A stretch of 27,999 bases of DNA from DASVEE01 sp036399695 (GCA_036399695.1 DASWMP010000320.1:1-27999); one strand, 5' to 3'. Positions 7,344-15,803 are shown, counted from the stretch's first letter. The notes: generated by a model not told the origin, from the letters alone. Translations and numbers: made by a program.

Positions 7344-8168
7344 TCAGAACGGCGATTCGATCTCGAAGAACTCGCCGCGCATCATCACGGACGGCGGGAT
7401 GCCGAACATCTGGTAGAAGGTCCGCGTCAGGTGCGCCGCGTCGGCAAAGTCGGCCGCATGGGCCGCGGCGACGAGCGTCCGCTCCCGCCCGATGGCCACG
7501 ATCGCCCGCGCCAGCTTGCGCCAGAGCATGTAGCGGCGGAACGGCAGTCCGACCTGCTGCTTGAAGAGGTGGGCGAACCGCCCCTCGGAGAGATACACCG
7601 ACGCCGCGGCCGCCTCGAGTGAGATGCGCAGGTCGTCCGAAGCACGGATCTCCTGCAGCACCTTCGTCACCCGCTCGTCCATCTTCCGCGCCGGCGGCGC
7701 CCCGGCGCACATTGCCTTCACGCAATGGAGGATCAGCGGCCGGATGTCCATGCTCTCGTGCGGCCGCTCCAGAAAGGTGCGCAGCTCGTCGGCGCAGGGG
7801 ATGACCCGCTCGTCCGGTACGAACGCGATCTCCCGCCTGAACGTGCTCCGCAGCCAGACGCCCTCACTGGATTCCGGATCGACGAACAGCATCGCCCCGA
7901 CGGCACCGAGCCCATCGTACGAATGCTCCACGTCCGGCGGCACGACCAGCCCCCGCCCCGACCGCCACTCCCCGCGCGCACCTTTGACGCCGATCTCCCC
8001 GTCGATGGCGATCACGAGCTGAAACGCATGATGCGCATGCGGCGGCACTACCCCCTCGCTGCGCCCGATGGCCAGAAACCCGCCATCCCACAGATACCAG
8101 CGAGGTCCGTCACCTGCCCACCCGGAGGCAGCGTTCGCGGGTTTGTACGAGAAATCGGCTGTGGACAT
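7344..8168 (-). CDS. AraC-family transcriptional regulator with cupin sensor domain
   Basis: This 274-residue regulator has an N-terminal cupin-like ligand pocket at about 30-100, with PPHAHHAFQLVIAIDGEIGV and later VVPPDVEHSYD. A linker follows, then a C-terminal AraC double helix-turn-helix at about 170-270. The first HTH is SLEAAAASVYLSEGRFAHLFKQQVGLPFRRYMLWRKL and the second includes AAHAADFADAAHLTRTFYQMFGIPPSVM. The ligand is not predictable. The target may be the aldo/keto reductase or the kinase cluster just upstream on the same strand, but no operator was identified. ATG 8168 is the only start that keeps the cupin domain. The gene ends 3 nt from the end of the convergent secreted-protein gene. 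Confidence 0.9.
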   Translation of the reverse strand: MSTADFSYKPANAASGWAGDGPRWYLWDGGFLAIGRSEGVVPPHAHHAFQLVIAIDGEIGVKGARGEWRSGRGLVVPPDVEHSYDGLGAVGAMLFVDPESSEGVWLRSTFRREIAFVPDERVIPCADELRTFLERPHESMDIRPLILHCVKAMCAGAPPARKMDERVTKVLQEIRASDDLRISLEAAAASVYLSEGRFAHLFKQQVGLPFRRYMLWRKLARAIVAIGRERTLVAAAHAADFADAAHLTRTFYQMFGIPPSVMMRGEFFEIESPF

Positions 8169-8255
8169 TCAGGTAGAGCCGCTCGAAGCGGTTGCAGAGA
8201 ACGATACGAGATCGGCGGCCAGGCTTCAACGGCGCACTGCGCTCTCGTTTGGAGA

Positions 8256-8336
8256 ATGGGACGTATAGGACGGATAGGACAAATGGGATTGCATAGGTCC
8301 CAGAAGTCCCGTCTGTCCCATCGGTCCGATCGTTCT
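8256..8336. repeat. 9-bp repeat inverted array: four forward units directly followed by five reverse units
   Basis: Nine contiguous 9-mers make 81 bp. Units at 8256-8291 read ATGGGACGT, ATAGGACGG, ATAGGACAA and ATGGGATTG. Those at 8292-8336 read CATAGGTCC, CAGAAGTCC, CGTCTGTCC, CATCGGTCC and GATCGTTCT, i.e. the same unit on the other strand. There is no spacer at the switch point. The array fills the gap between the AraC gene and the aldo/keto reductase gene and could fold into one long imperfect hairpin. Confidence 0.82.
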
Positions 8337-8345
8337 TGAAACTCT

Positions 8346-9254
8346 CTACGTGATGTGATCGAGCTCCTCGAGCTCCGCATCCGTCAACACCCAATTCGCT
8401 GCCGACGCATTCGCCGCGATCTGCTCGACGCGCGTGGCCCCGGCGATCACGGACGCCACCGGCTCGTGCGCCAGGAGCCAGGAGAACGCGAGCTCGAGCA
8501 CCGTATGCCCGCGCGACTCCGCGAACGCGATCAGCCGTTCCGCGGTGTCGAGCTTCGTGTCGTCGATCTTTCCCCCGTTCCACGACTCCGCCAAACGCCC
8601 GGCCGGTGCGGGCAGGCCGCGGCGATACTTGCCGGTGAGCAGGCCGTTGGCGAGCGGAAAGTAGGGGAGGAAGGCGACGTGCTGCGCGGCGCACTCGTCG
8701 AGCACGCCGTCGCGCTCGGGTGTGCGGTGGAGGAGGCTGTATTCGTTCTGGACGCTGACAAAGCGCGCGCGGTCGCCGGCGGCGCGTCGCGCTTCCCTTA
8801 GCTGTTCGGCGGAGAAGTTCGAGCAGCCGATCTCGCGCACCTTGCCGGCGCGTACGAGCTCGTCGAGCGCGCCGAGGGTGTCGGCGATCGGGACGCGCGG
8901 GTCGGGCGTGTGAAGCTGGTACAGGTCGATGACGTCGACGCCGAGCCGGCGGAGACTGTCGTCCGCGGCCCGGAGGACGTAGTCGGGATGGGCGCCCTGG
9001 CGCTCCTCGTCGACGTCCATCCCGAACTTCGTCGCGATCACCACGTCCTGGCGCCGCGACGCGATGGCCCGTCCGAGAAATACCTCGCTGTTCGTCTTCC
9101 CGTAGGTATCGGCGGTATCGAAGAAGTTGATGCCGGCGTCGAGCGCCGCGTCCACTACACGCGCGGTCTCCGCCGCGTCCAGCCGGCGCCCGAAGTTGTT
9201 GCACCCGACTCCGACGACCGACACTTCGAGCGATCCAATGCGTCGCGTTCTCAT
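8346..9254 (-). CDS. Aldo/keto reductase
   Basis: This 302-residue NAD(P)H-dependent oxidoreductase has the AKR (beta/alpha)8 barrel and a complete catalytic tetrad: Asp46 and Tyr51 in FFDTADTYG, Lys76 in ATKFG and His115 in YQLHTPD. The cofactor region is represented by GCSNFSAEQL and the C-terminal VIAGATRVEQIAANASA. It resembles the YghZ/Tas/AKR11-13 type enzymes that reduce aldehydes or ketones, but the natural substrate cannot be read from the sequence. Start ATG 9254 gives the typical MRTRRIGSLEVSVVGVGCNNFG beginning. It lies 63 bp downstream of the hybrid kinase gene on the same strand. The stop codon sits 9 bp from a 9-mer repeat array. Confidence 0.93.
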   Translation of the reverse strand: MRTRRIGSLEVSVVGVGCNNFGRRLDAAETARVVDAALDAGINFFDTADTYGKTNSEVFLGRAIASRRQDVVIATKFGMDVDEERQGAHPDYVLRAADDSLRRLGVDVIDLYQLHTPDPRVPIADTLGALDELVRAGKVREIGCSNFSAEQLREARRAAGDRARFVSVQNEYSLLHRTPERDGVLDECAAQHVAFLPYFPLANGLLTGKYRRGLPAPAGRLAESWNGGKIDDTKLDTAERLIAFAESRGHTVLELAFSWLLAHEPVASVIAGATRVEQIAANASAANWVLTDAELEELDHIT

Positions 9255-9317
9255 GCGGCGCTACGACAGCAACTCGCGTGCGCGGTCGGGGTTGCGTCAG
9301 TGTCGCGGCACCGGCGG

Positions 9318-11915
9318 CTACACCGCCGCCGCGATCGTCTGCAGGAAAGCCACGACCTCGACCGGCTTCACCACGTATGCCGTGAACCCTTCATCGAGGC
9401 TGCGCTGGCGGTTTTCCTCGCGGCCGAACGCTGAGACGGCGATGGCGGGGATGCGGCCGCGGATCTCGCGGACCAGCGTGTAGCCGTCTTCACCCGGCAG
9501 GGCGATGTCGCTCACCACCAGGTCGGGTGTTTCGGCGGCGATGCAGGAGCGCGCTTCCGCCACCGACCGGGCCGTCGTCACCCGTGCGCCCGAGCTTTCG
9601 ATCATCGTCTTCAGCACCGCCAGCGCGTAGGGCTCGTCGTCCACCACCAGAATCCGCTTGCCGTCCAGGCGCGGGATGTCCGCGGCGTCGTCCATCGGGG
9701 CCGCAACCGGCGCCGTTGACGTCTCGATCAGCGGCAGCCGCACGCGGAACTCCGCCCCTTTGCCGACGCCGTCGCTGGAGGCGTCGACCGTGCCGCCGTG
9801 CAGGTGCACGAGCTCGCGGACGACCGCCAGGCCGAGGCCGAGGCCGCCGTGGCTGCGGGTGCTGCTGGCGTCCTGCTGCGCGAAGCGGTCGAAGATTCGC
9901 GGCAGGAACTCCGGGTCGACGCCGCTGCCCGTATCGCGCACCGACAGCTCGACGAAACCGTCGATGCGGTGCACCGTCACGTCGATGCGGCCTTCCTCCG
10001 GTGTGAACTTGATGGCGTTCGACAGCAGGTTCGCCACGATCTGATACAGCCGTTTCGCGTCGCCCATCAGCGGCACCGACCCCTCGGCCGTGAGCCGCAC
10101 CTGCTGCCGCTTCGCTTCCGTCTCGGCGCGCAACGACTCGATGACCGTCCCGACCACTCCGATCAATTCCACCGGCGCCGTCTCGATCGTCAGCTTTCCC
10201 GAGATGGCCCGCGACACGTCCAGCAGGTCGTCGATGAGCCGTTGCTGCAGCTTCGCGCTTCCCTGCAGCGACTGCAGCGCCAGCGCGAGCGTCTCCTGCT
10301 CGACGATGCCCATGGACAGCAGCGAGGTCCAGCCGAGGATCGAAGTCATCGGCGTGCGCAGCTCGTGCGAGAGGATCGCCAGGAACTCGTCCTTCGCGCG
10401 GTTGGCCCGCTCTGCTGTTTCACGCGCCGCTTTCTCGCGCTGCTGCCAGAGCTTCTGCTCCGTCAGATCGAGCACGAAACAGATGTACTCCACGCGCGGC
10501 GCTTCGAACCGGGCGAAGCCGATCAGCACCGGCACGCGGCTGCCGTCCTTGCGCAGGTACTCCTTCTCGTAGGGGATGCAGGCGCCGAGCGTGTCGGCCT
10601 CGAGGATGGCCACGTAGTCCTGCGTCAGATATTCGCGCGGCGTCAGCTTCGTCCAGTTCAGGAGGCCCTGCTCGAAATCTTCACGCGTGAAGCCGAGCAT
10701 CGAGAGATAGCGGTCGTTCGCGTCGAGGAGACTGCCGTCGCGGTCGGCGACGACGACGCCGATGACGTTCGAATCGACGAGCCGCCGCACGCGTGCCTCG
10801 CTGAGGCGCAGTGCCTCGAGCGTGAGGCGGAAGTCGTGCACGTCCGTCCCCGTGCCGAGCCAACGGATGATGTGGCCGGCCGAATCGCGCACCGGCAGTC
10901 CGCGCGTGAGGTACCAGCGCTCTTCGCCGCGCCGGTCGCGCAGCCGGTGCTCGTATTCGAAGGCTTCGCCGGTCAGCACCGACGTGGCGAGCACGTCGCG
11001 CATGTTCGCCAGGTCCTCTTCCGGGACGGCGGCCGTCCACCCGAGGCCGTCGGCATCGACCGCCGGCAGCCCCGTGACCTCGCTCCAGCGGTCATTCATA
11101 TAAAGGATGCGCATCGACGTGTCGGTCATCCAGACGATCTGCGGCATCCCGTTGGCGAGCAGGCGGAAGTGCGCCTCGCGGTCGCGCAGCGCTTCTTCCG
11201 CCTCGCGCCGTTCGCTGATGTCGATCAGCGAGCCGATGTAGCCGAGGAATTCGCCTTCCGGGCCGAAGCGGGGAGAGGCGGTGTCGATGACCCAGCGATA
11301 GATGCCGTCGTGCCGGCGCAACCGGTAATCGGCGCGATACGGAAGGCGGCGCTGATTCGCTTCCAGGAACGAGATCTCGGTCAGCTCGCGGTCTTCCGGA
11401 TGCACCGGGATCAGCCAGCCGAGACCGAACGCTTCCTCCCGCTCCTGCCCGGTGAGCTCGTACCAGGCGCGGTTCAGATAGATGCAGGCACCGGTCGGGT
11501 CCGTCACCCAGATCATCACCGGCGCGTGATCGGCCATCAGCCGGAAGCGCTCTTCGCTCTCCCGCCGCTCGTTCTCCAGCCGGTCGCGCTCGGCGACGCT
11601 GCTGCGGAGCTCTTCTTCGCGCCGGACGCTGTCGTCCACGTTCACGCAGGTGCCGGTCCACTGCCCGTCCGTTTGCGCGCCGTGCAACTGGAACCAGCGC
11701 GCGCCGTCCGCCGCCAACAGCCGCACGCGCAGATCGAAAGGCCGGCCGGAGGCGAGCGCGTGCTGCAATGCCTCGAGGTCCTCCGGATGGCAGGCGTCGA
11801 GCAGCGATTCGCAGCCGGTGAGCGCGCGCCACGCGCGGTTCACCGTCACGGCGGTGGCAGAGCCGGACCAGAGCGGCAAGGGGAAATCTTCGAGGGGAAA
11901 CACCCGGTGCGCCAT
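9318..11915 (-). CDS. Hybrid sensor histidine kinase with four PAS domains and a C-terminal receiver
   Basis: The protein has 865 residues and no transmembrane segment, so it is a cytoplasmic sensor. Four PAS/PAC modules lie at about 1-95, 120-235, 245-362 and 372-487, two of them ending in typical PAC text (GYIGSLIDISERREAEE, FVLDLTEQKLW). A short coiled coil leads to the HisKA domain with phospho-acceptor His517 (ILSHELRTPM). The HATPase has N-box LLSNAIKFTP (about 631-640), DTGSGV and GGLGLGLAVV. The receiver at about 753-865 has acidic Asp759/Asp760, phospho-acceptor Asp803 (VVSDIALPGEDGY) and Lys850. The PAS signal is unknown. There is no separate output regulator next to it, so phosphate may pass to a distant partner. 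The ATG at 11915 is chosen because upstream in-frame sequence (to 12092) runs into the neighbouring YdeI gene. Confidence 0.93.
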   Translation of the reverse strand: MAHRVFPLEDFPLPLWSGSATAVTVNRAWRALTGCESLLDACHPEDLEALQHALASGRPFDLRVRLLAADGARWFQLHGAQTDGQWTGTCVNVDDSVRREEELRSSVAERDRLENERRESEERFRLMADHAPVMIWVTDPTGACIYLNRAWYELTGQEREEAFGLGWLIPVHPEDRELTEISFLEANQRRLPYRADYRLRRHDGIYRWVIDTASPRFGPEGEFLGYIGSLIDISERREAEEALRDREAHFRLLANGMPQIVWMTDTSMRILYMNDRWSEVTGLPAVDADGLGWTAAVPEEDLANMRDVLATSVLTGEAFEYEHRLRDRRGEERWYLTRGLPVRDSAGHIIRWLGTGTDVHDFRLTLEALRLSEARVRRLVDSNVIGVVVADRDGSLLDANDRYLSMLGFTREDFEQGLLNWTKLTPREYLTQDYVAILEADTLGACIPYEKEYLRKDGSRVPVLIGFARFEAPRVEYICFVLDLTEQKLWQQREKAARETAERANRAKDEFLAILSHELRTPMTSILGWTSLLSMGIVEQETLALALQSLQGSAKLQQRLIDDLLDVSRAISGKLTIETAPVELIGVVGTVIESLRAETEAKRQQVRLTAEGSVPLMGDAKRLYQIVANLLSNAIKFTPEEGRIDVTVHRIDGFVELSVRDTGSGVDPEFLPRIFDRFAQQDASSTRSHGGLGLGLAVVRELVHLHGGTVDASSDGVGKGAEFRVRLPLIETSTAPVAAPMDDAADIPRLDGKRILVVDDEPYALAVLKTMIESSGARVTTARSVAEARSCIAAETPDLVVSDIALPGEDGYTLVREIRGRIPAIAVSAFGREENRQRSLDEGFTAYVVKPVEVVAFLQTIAAAV

Positions 11916-11950
11916 TGTAGGCGCAGGGGATGCGAAACATAGTGCAGTAA

Positions 11951-12535
11951 TTACTGAGCCGGCGGTTTCCGTGTGAGCAGGGGGATCGTCGTTCCTTTGG
12001 CCGAATACTCGATGAGCGTGGCCAGCCGTTTCTCGCGCGTCTCCGCCTTCTTCGCGCTCATCACCCAGAACGCCGAGGTCTTGCGGTACCACGGCGCCTG
12101 CGACTCATAGAACGCCCACGCCTGCTCGTTCGCGCGGAAACGCTTCTCGAGCTCCTCGTCCAGGCCCCGCTCGCGTCCTTCGAACGAATAGCGCTTCGTG
12201 TCCGTGCGGTCGCGTGCTTCGAACGCCGCCAGTCCCGGCGGTGCGACCCGCTTCTGCTCGATCAGCGTGGCCATCTTGGCGATGTTGATCTCGCTCCAGT
12301 AGCTCTTCGGCTTGCGCGGCGTGAAACGGTTCGTGTAGCTCTCCTCGTCCAGCTTGCGCCGCACGCCGTCGATCCAGCCGAAGCAGAGCGCCTCCTCCAC
12401 CGCTTGCGGATAGGTGAGCGCTTTCTTGCCCGACTTGGCGTTGTAGAAGCCGATGTACAGCTCGGAGGCTTTGGAGTGGTTTTTCTCCAGCCACTTCCGG
12501 AACTCCGCGCTCGATCTGAAGAACTTCACATCCAT
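11951..12535 (-). CDS. YdeI/OmpD-associated family protein
   Basis: This 194-residue protein matches the YdeI family. The N-terminal half has FRKWLEKNHSKASELYIGF and the signature EEALCFGWIDGVRRKLDEESYTNRFTPRKPKSYWSEIN split across residues 47-84. The C-terminal half has the bacteriocin-resistance-like stretch FEGRERGLDEELEKRFRANEQAWAF and ends with basic helices. Members are small soluble proteins linked to resistance to antimicrobial peptides or stress, but the biochemical activity is not established. Its ATG is 4 nt after the methyltransferase stop codon, so the two genes are translationally coupled, and the kinase gene follows after 35 bp. Confidence 0.88.
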   Translation of the reverse strand: MDVKFFRSSAEFRKWLEKNHSKASELYIGFYNAKSGKKALTYPQAVEEALCFGWIDGVRRKLDEESYTNRFTPRKPKSYWSEINIAKMATLIEQKRVAPPGLAAFEARDRTDTKRYSFEGRERGLDEELEKRFRANEQAWAFYESQAPWYRKTSAFWVMSAKKAETREKRLATLIEYSAKGTTIPLLTRKPPAQ

Positions 12536-12539
12536 CCGT

Positions 12540-13184
12540 TCACCATCCGTAATGCACCACGAGCGATTTCGTCATGCCCGCGATCCGTTCGCGCCACAGT
12601 GTCGCCTCCGGGAACAGCGCGCGCAACTCCGCGGCCGTGAGCAGGCGGATCGAGTCGACCGTTTCTTCCGCTTCGCGGCGGCTCCGGGCCCGCTGCAGCC
12701 AGCCGATGGTGAACCGCTGCAACAGCGCCACGCGCCACCGGCGCGGCAGCAGGTGATACGCCGGGACGAGAAAGTGCGGATCGGAGACGAAGCGCCGGTT
12801 CGGCGTCTGCACGTAGTAGCGCTTCCCGACGCGCCGGATCTCCCGCGCCATGGCCGCCTGGTCGTCGACATGCTCGATGACCGAGTTGCTGACCACGACG
12901 TCGAACTCCCGGTCGGCGTACCGCAGGTTGCGCGCATCCCCGGCCACGAACGTGAACCTCCCCGCGTGCTGCTCTTCGCTGTCCAGATTCAGGATGACGA
13001 TCTCCGCATGGCCGGGGAGCGGGATGTGCTCCCAGAACACCGCTTCTCCGCCGACGTCCAGGATGCGCAGCGGCCCATCCACGCGCGCCAGCAGTGACGC
13101 CAGATGCGCACTCCTCCGCCGCCGGAACCACGCCGACCACGACCGCGCATCACGGCGATCCGCCAACCGGCGCAGGACGCTCAT
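12540..13184 (-). CDS. Class I SAM-dependent methyltransferase
   Basis: The protein has 214 residues. SAM-binding motif I is ILDVGGEAVFWEH (about 41-53), followed by an acidic strand-2 residue in VILNLDSEE and GDARNLRYAD. VVVSNSVIEHVDD corresponds to motif IV. The segment YYVQTPNRRFVSDPHFLVP is typical of Methyltransf_11/23 enzymes found with glycan or lipid biosynthesis genes. The acceptor is unknown. The ATG at 13184 is preferred. An in-frame extension to 13268 simply reads through the upstream 9-mer repeat (giving IGPIGPICPMGPP) and is not part of the family. A TATTCT hexamer ends 8 nt before the chosen start and no Shine-Dalgarno is present. First gene of a likely methyltransferase-ydeI-kinase transcription unit. 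Confidence 0.87.
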   Translation of the reverse strand: MSVLRRLADRRDARSWSAWFRRRRSAHLASLLARVDGPLRILDVGGEAVFWEHIPLPGHAEIVILNLDSEEQHAGRFTFVAGDARNLRYADREFDVVVSNSVIEHVDDQAAMAREIRRVGKRYYVQTPNRRFVSDPHFLVPAYHLLPRRWRVALLQRFTIGWLQRARSRREAEETVDSIRLLTAAELRALFPEATLWRERIAGMTKSLVVHYGW

Positions 13185-13192
13185 CAAAGGGG

Positions 13193-13198
13193 AGAATA
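13193..13198 (-). promoter_or_regulatory. -10 hexamer (TATTCT) for the methyltransferase gene
   Basis: On the minus strand TATTCT ends 8 nt before ATG 13184, with a pyrimidine-rich gap and no ribosome site. It lies right next to the 9-mer array. Confidence 0.4.
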
Positions 13199-13209
13199 AC
13201 GGAGGACCC

Positions 13210-13318
13210 ATGGGACAGATGGGACCTATGGGACCTATGAGATTGCTTGATCCGCGGCGCTCTCTCATCTCATCAGTTCCATTGGTCCCCTAGGTCCTAT
13301 GGGTCCTGTCGTTCCCTG
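13210..13318. repeat. 9-bp repeat inverted array with central spacer
   Basis: Four forward units at 13210-13245 (ATGGGACAG, ATGGGACCT twice, ATGAGATTG) are followed by a 28-nt spacer. Five reverse units follow at 13274-13318. The reverse arm overlaps the 3' end of rarA, whose TAG stop (13299-13297) and last few codons are made of repeat sequence. The two arms can pair as a long imperfect hairpin. Confidence 0.82.
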
Positions 13319-14664
13319 TTGCCCCCGCGCCCGCCCCCGCCACGCGCCGCGCGCAGCTTCTCGAGCCGTTCCTTTATCGCGCGCTCCGCTCCCGCCTCTT
13401 TCGGCTCGTAGAACCGGCGTCCCTCCAGCGCGTCCGGGAGGCACTCCATGGCGGCGGTCTGGTCCTCGAAATCGTGGGCGTACTGGTAGCCGCGGCCGTA
13501 GCCCAGGTCCTTCATCAGACGCGTCGGGGCGTTGCGGATGTGCAGGGGCACCGGCGGGTTGTCTCCCTGGCGCACTTCCATCACCGCTTCGCCGTAGCCC
13601 TTGTATGCGGCGTTGGATTTCGGCGACGCCGCGAGATACGTCACGAGCTGCGCCAGCGCGACGCCCGCCTCGGGCATGCCGAGGAAATGCACCGCGTCCT
13701 TCACGGCGATACCGAACACCAGCGCCTGCGGATCGGCGTTTCCGATGTCCTCGGATGCCGCCCGTACCAGCCGGCGCGCGATGTACATCGGGTCTTCGCC
13801 CCCTTCGAGCATCCGCACCAGCCAGTACACCGCGGCGTCGGCGTCGCCGTTGCGGATCGACTTGTGGAGCGCGGAGATGATGTTGTAGTGCTGCTCGCCG
13901 GTCTTGTCGTACATCAGCGAGCGGCGCTGCAGGATCTCCTTGACCTTGTTCAGGTCGATCGGCGAATCGGCCGTCGACGCCGTCTCCACCACGAGCTGCA
14001 GGGAGTTGAGCGCCTGTCGCGCGTCGCCGGCCGAGGTAGAGGCCATGAAGTCGAGCGCCTCGTCGAGAACCTCGATGCCGTAACGCGACACCGTCTCGTG
14101 CCCGAGTGCGCGGCGGAGGATCTGCACCACCTGCTCGCGCTCCAGCGCCGGGATGACCACGACCTTGCTGCGCGACAGCAGTGCCGAGTTCACCTCGAAG
14201 GACGGATTCTCCGTCGTCGCCCCGATCAGCACGATGTCACCCGCCTCGACGTAGGGGAGAAACGCATCCTGCTGCGCCTTGTTGAAGCGATGGATCTCGT
14301 CGATGAAGACGATGGTCTTGGACCCGCGCGCCAGGCGCATCCTGCGCGCCTCTTCCATCAGCGCCTTGATGTCCTTGATCGAGCTGGAGGTCGCGGAGAA
14401 GGTGACGAAGCGCGCCCGCGTCGTCCTGGCGATGATCTTCGCCAGCGTCGTCTTCCCCGAGCCGGGCGGGCCCCAGAAGATCATCGACGGGATGCGGTCC
14501 GACTCGATGGCGTTCCGCAGGAACCGGCCGGGCGCCAGGAGTTCCTCGAGCCCGACCACGTCTTCGAGCGAGGAAGGACGGAGCCGCTCGGGCAGGGGAG
14601 CGTCCGTGCCGGCGGATTTGTCGGAAGGAGGGAAGGGATCGTCGCCGAAGAGGGAGCCGGTCAT
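13297..14664 (-). CDS. rarA: Replication-associated recombination protein A (AAA+ ATPase)
   Basis: This 455-residue member of the RarA/MgsA/WRNIP1 family acts at stalled replication forks. It has Walker A GPPGSGKT (65-72), Walker B VFIDEIHRF (119-127), sensor 1 GATTENPSFEVN and the arginine-finger region ALLSRSKV. The RarA tetramerisation and C-terminal domain follows, with LYxKTGEQHYNIISALHKSIRNGD-type sequence (SLMYDKTGEQHYNIISALHK), DPMYIARRLVRAASEDIG and GYGRGYQYAHDFED. Length is normal. ATG 14664 gives the family-like MTGSLFGDDP start; sequence further upstream reads through a heptad repeat. The C-terminal tail is Gly/Arg-rich (ARGGGGRGGNRERQDP) and its last residues are encoded by a 9-mer repeat array, a possible late extension. 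Confidence 0.96.
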   Translation of the reverse strand: MTGSLFGDDPFPPSDKSAGTDAPLPERLRPSSLEDVVGLEELLAPGRFLRNAIESDRIPSMIFWGPPGSGKTTLAKIIARTTRARFVTFSATSSSIKDIKALMEEARRMRLARGSKTIVFIDEIHRFNKAQQDAFLPYVEAGDIVLIGATTENPSFEVNSALLSRSKVVVIPALEREQVVQILRRALGHETVSRYGIEVLDEALDFMASTSAGDARQALNSLQLVVETASTADSPIDLNKVKEILQRRSLMYDKTGEQHYNIISALHKSIRNGDADAAVYWLVRMLEGGEDPMYIARRLVRAASEDIGNADPQALVFGIAVKDAVHFLGMPEAGVALAQLVTYLAASPKSNAAYKGYGEAVMEVRQGDNPPVPLHIRNAPTRLMKDLGYGRGYQYAHDFEDQTAAMECLPDALEGRRFYEPKEAGAERAIKERLEKLRAARGGGGRGGNRERQDP

Positions 14665-14713
14665 GGGGTAGAGGTGGCGAACGCGGAAGGTTGAAAGCAG
14701 GAGGCACGAAAAC

Positions 14714-14810
14714 ATGAACGCAGAACGCAGAACGCAGAACGAAGAATTGAGAAGGCGGAGCGCGTCCTTCTTCTTCGTTCTCCATTCTGCGTTCTGCGTT
14801 CTGCGTTCAT
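14714..14810. repeat. 7-bp (GAACGCA) heptad array as an inverted repeat
   Basis: Heptads of GAACGCA run forward at 14714-14746 and in reverse at 14771-14810. Positions 14714-14739 pair perfectly with 14785-14810 (26 bp). The loop holds less regular heptads and about 25 bp of unrelated sequence. The element fills most of the 169-bp gap between rarA and the dehydratase gene. Heptads translated by chance give the NAERRTQN and FCVLRSAF strings often seen in spurious proteins from related genomes. Confidence 0.85.
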
Positions 14811-14833
14811 CTTTTCGTCCCCTCCGCCTCGCA

Positions 14834-15796
14834 TCACCTGCACAACAACCCAAAGTCCAGATTCCCCCCGCTCACCACCACCGCCACCGGACCCTTCGGC
14901 GCAACCTTGCCCGCCACCAGCGCCGCGATGCCCAGCCCGCCGGTGGCCTCGATGACCATCTTCGTCCGGTACATCGTCCACTTCACGGTTTCGAGCAGCA
15001 CGTCGTCGTCGACGCTGACGACGTTCTTCACCCGCTCGCGGATCACCGCGAAGTTGCGCTCGCCGATGGCCAGCGTACGGGCGCCGTCCGCAATCGTGTT
15101 CGGCGGGTCGATGGTGACGATGTGTCCCGCGTGGAACGACTGTTCGCCGTCGTTGCCGGCCGCCGGCTCGACGCCGTAGACCTCCACGTCCGGCTTGTAC
15201 GACGTCGCGGCGATGGCGATGCCGGACAGCAGTCCGCCGCCGCCGAGAGGAGAGATGATGGTCGTCACCTCCGGCCACTCTTCCACGATCTCCAGGCCGA
15301 CGGTGCCCTGGCCGGCGATGATGCGGTCGTCGTCGAACGGCGGGATGATGCTCGCACCGGTACGGTCGGCGATCTCGCGCGCCACGGTATCCCGCGTCGC
15401 GGCCGTCACGCCTCCCTGCACCACCTCGGCGCCGTAGCCGCGCGTCGCTTCCACCTTCGTCTGCACCGAGTTCTCGGGCATGACGATCGTGGCGCGCATG
15501 CCGAGGAGCCTCGCCGCGAGGGCGACGCCCTGGGCGTGATTGCCCGAGGAGAAGGCCACCACGCCACGTCCCCGATCGGCCTCCGGAATCTGCAGCAGCG
15601 CATTCATCGCGCCGCGGATCTTGAACGACCCGGAGCGCTGCAGGTTCTCGCACTTGAGGCGGACTTCCACCCCCAGGCGCTCCGAAAGCGAACGGCTCGT
15701 CACGAGCGGCGTCCGGTGGATCCAGGGTCGCAGGCGTTCGGCGGCGGCGCGGATTTGGGCGAGATCGACGGGCAGGCTGTCGTTTGATGAACTCAC
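14834..15796 (-). CDS. Threonine dehydratase / serine racemase-like PLP enzyme
   Basis: This 320-residue fold-type II PLP enzyme has the PLP lysine in SGSFKIRGA (Lys59 from this start), the substrate loop SSGNHAQG and the phosphate-binding GGGGL. The terminal motif VVSGGN contacts the pyridine ring. There is no C-terminal ACT regulatory domain, so it resembles catabolic threonine ammonia-lyase (TdcB) or serine racemase and not feedback-controlled IlvA. The likely reaction is L-threonine or L-serine deamination to the 2-oxo acid, or serine racemisation. GTG 15796 is preferred because a TATACT hexamer ends exactly 7 nt before it. The alternative ATG at 15826 lies upstream of that hexamer and adds ten residues unlike the family. 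No cognate pathway genes are adjacent. Confidence 0.9.
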   Translation of the reverse strand: MSSSNDSLPVDLAQIRAAAERLRPWIHRTPLVTSRSLSERLGVEVRLKCENLQRSGSFKIRGAMNALLQIPEADRGRGVVAFSSGNHAQGVALAARLLGMRATIVMPENSVQTKVEATRGYGAEVVQGGVTAATRDTVAREIADRTGASIIPPFDDDRIIAGQGTVGLEIVEEWPEVTTIISPLGGGGLLSGIAIAATSYKPDVEVYGVEPAAGNDGEQSFHAGHIVTIDPPNTIADGARTLAIGERNFAVIRERVKNVVSVDDDVLLETVKWTMYRTKMVIEATGGLGIAALVAGKVAPKGPVAVVVSGGNLDFGLLCR

Positions 15797-15803
15797 CGGC
15801 CGT

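Noticed and set aside
12540..13268. Methyltransferase start at 13268
   Set aside because: The first 28 residues would be translated 9-mer repeat (GPIGPICPMGPP) and are absent from the family; ATG 13184 has a -10 hexamer at the right distance.
13297..14853. RarA start at 14853
   Set aside because: The extra N-terminus reads through the heptad repeat (RRTQNAEWRTKK, FCVLRSAF) before the normal MTGSLFGDD start at 14664.
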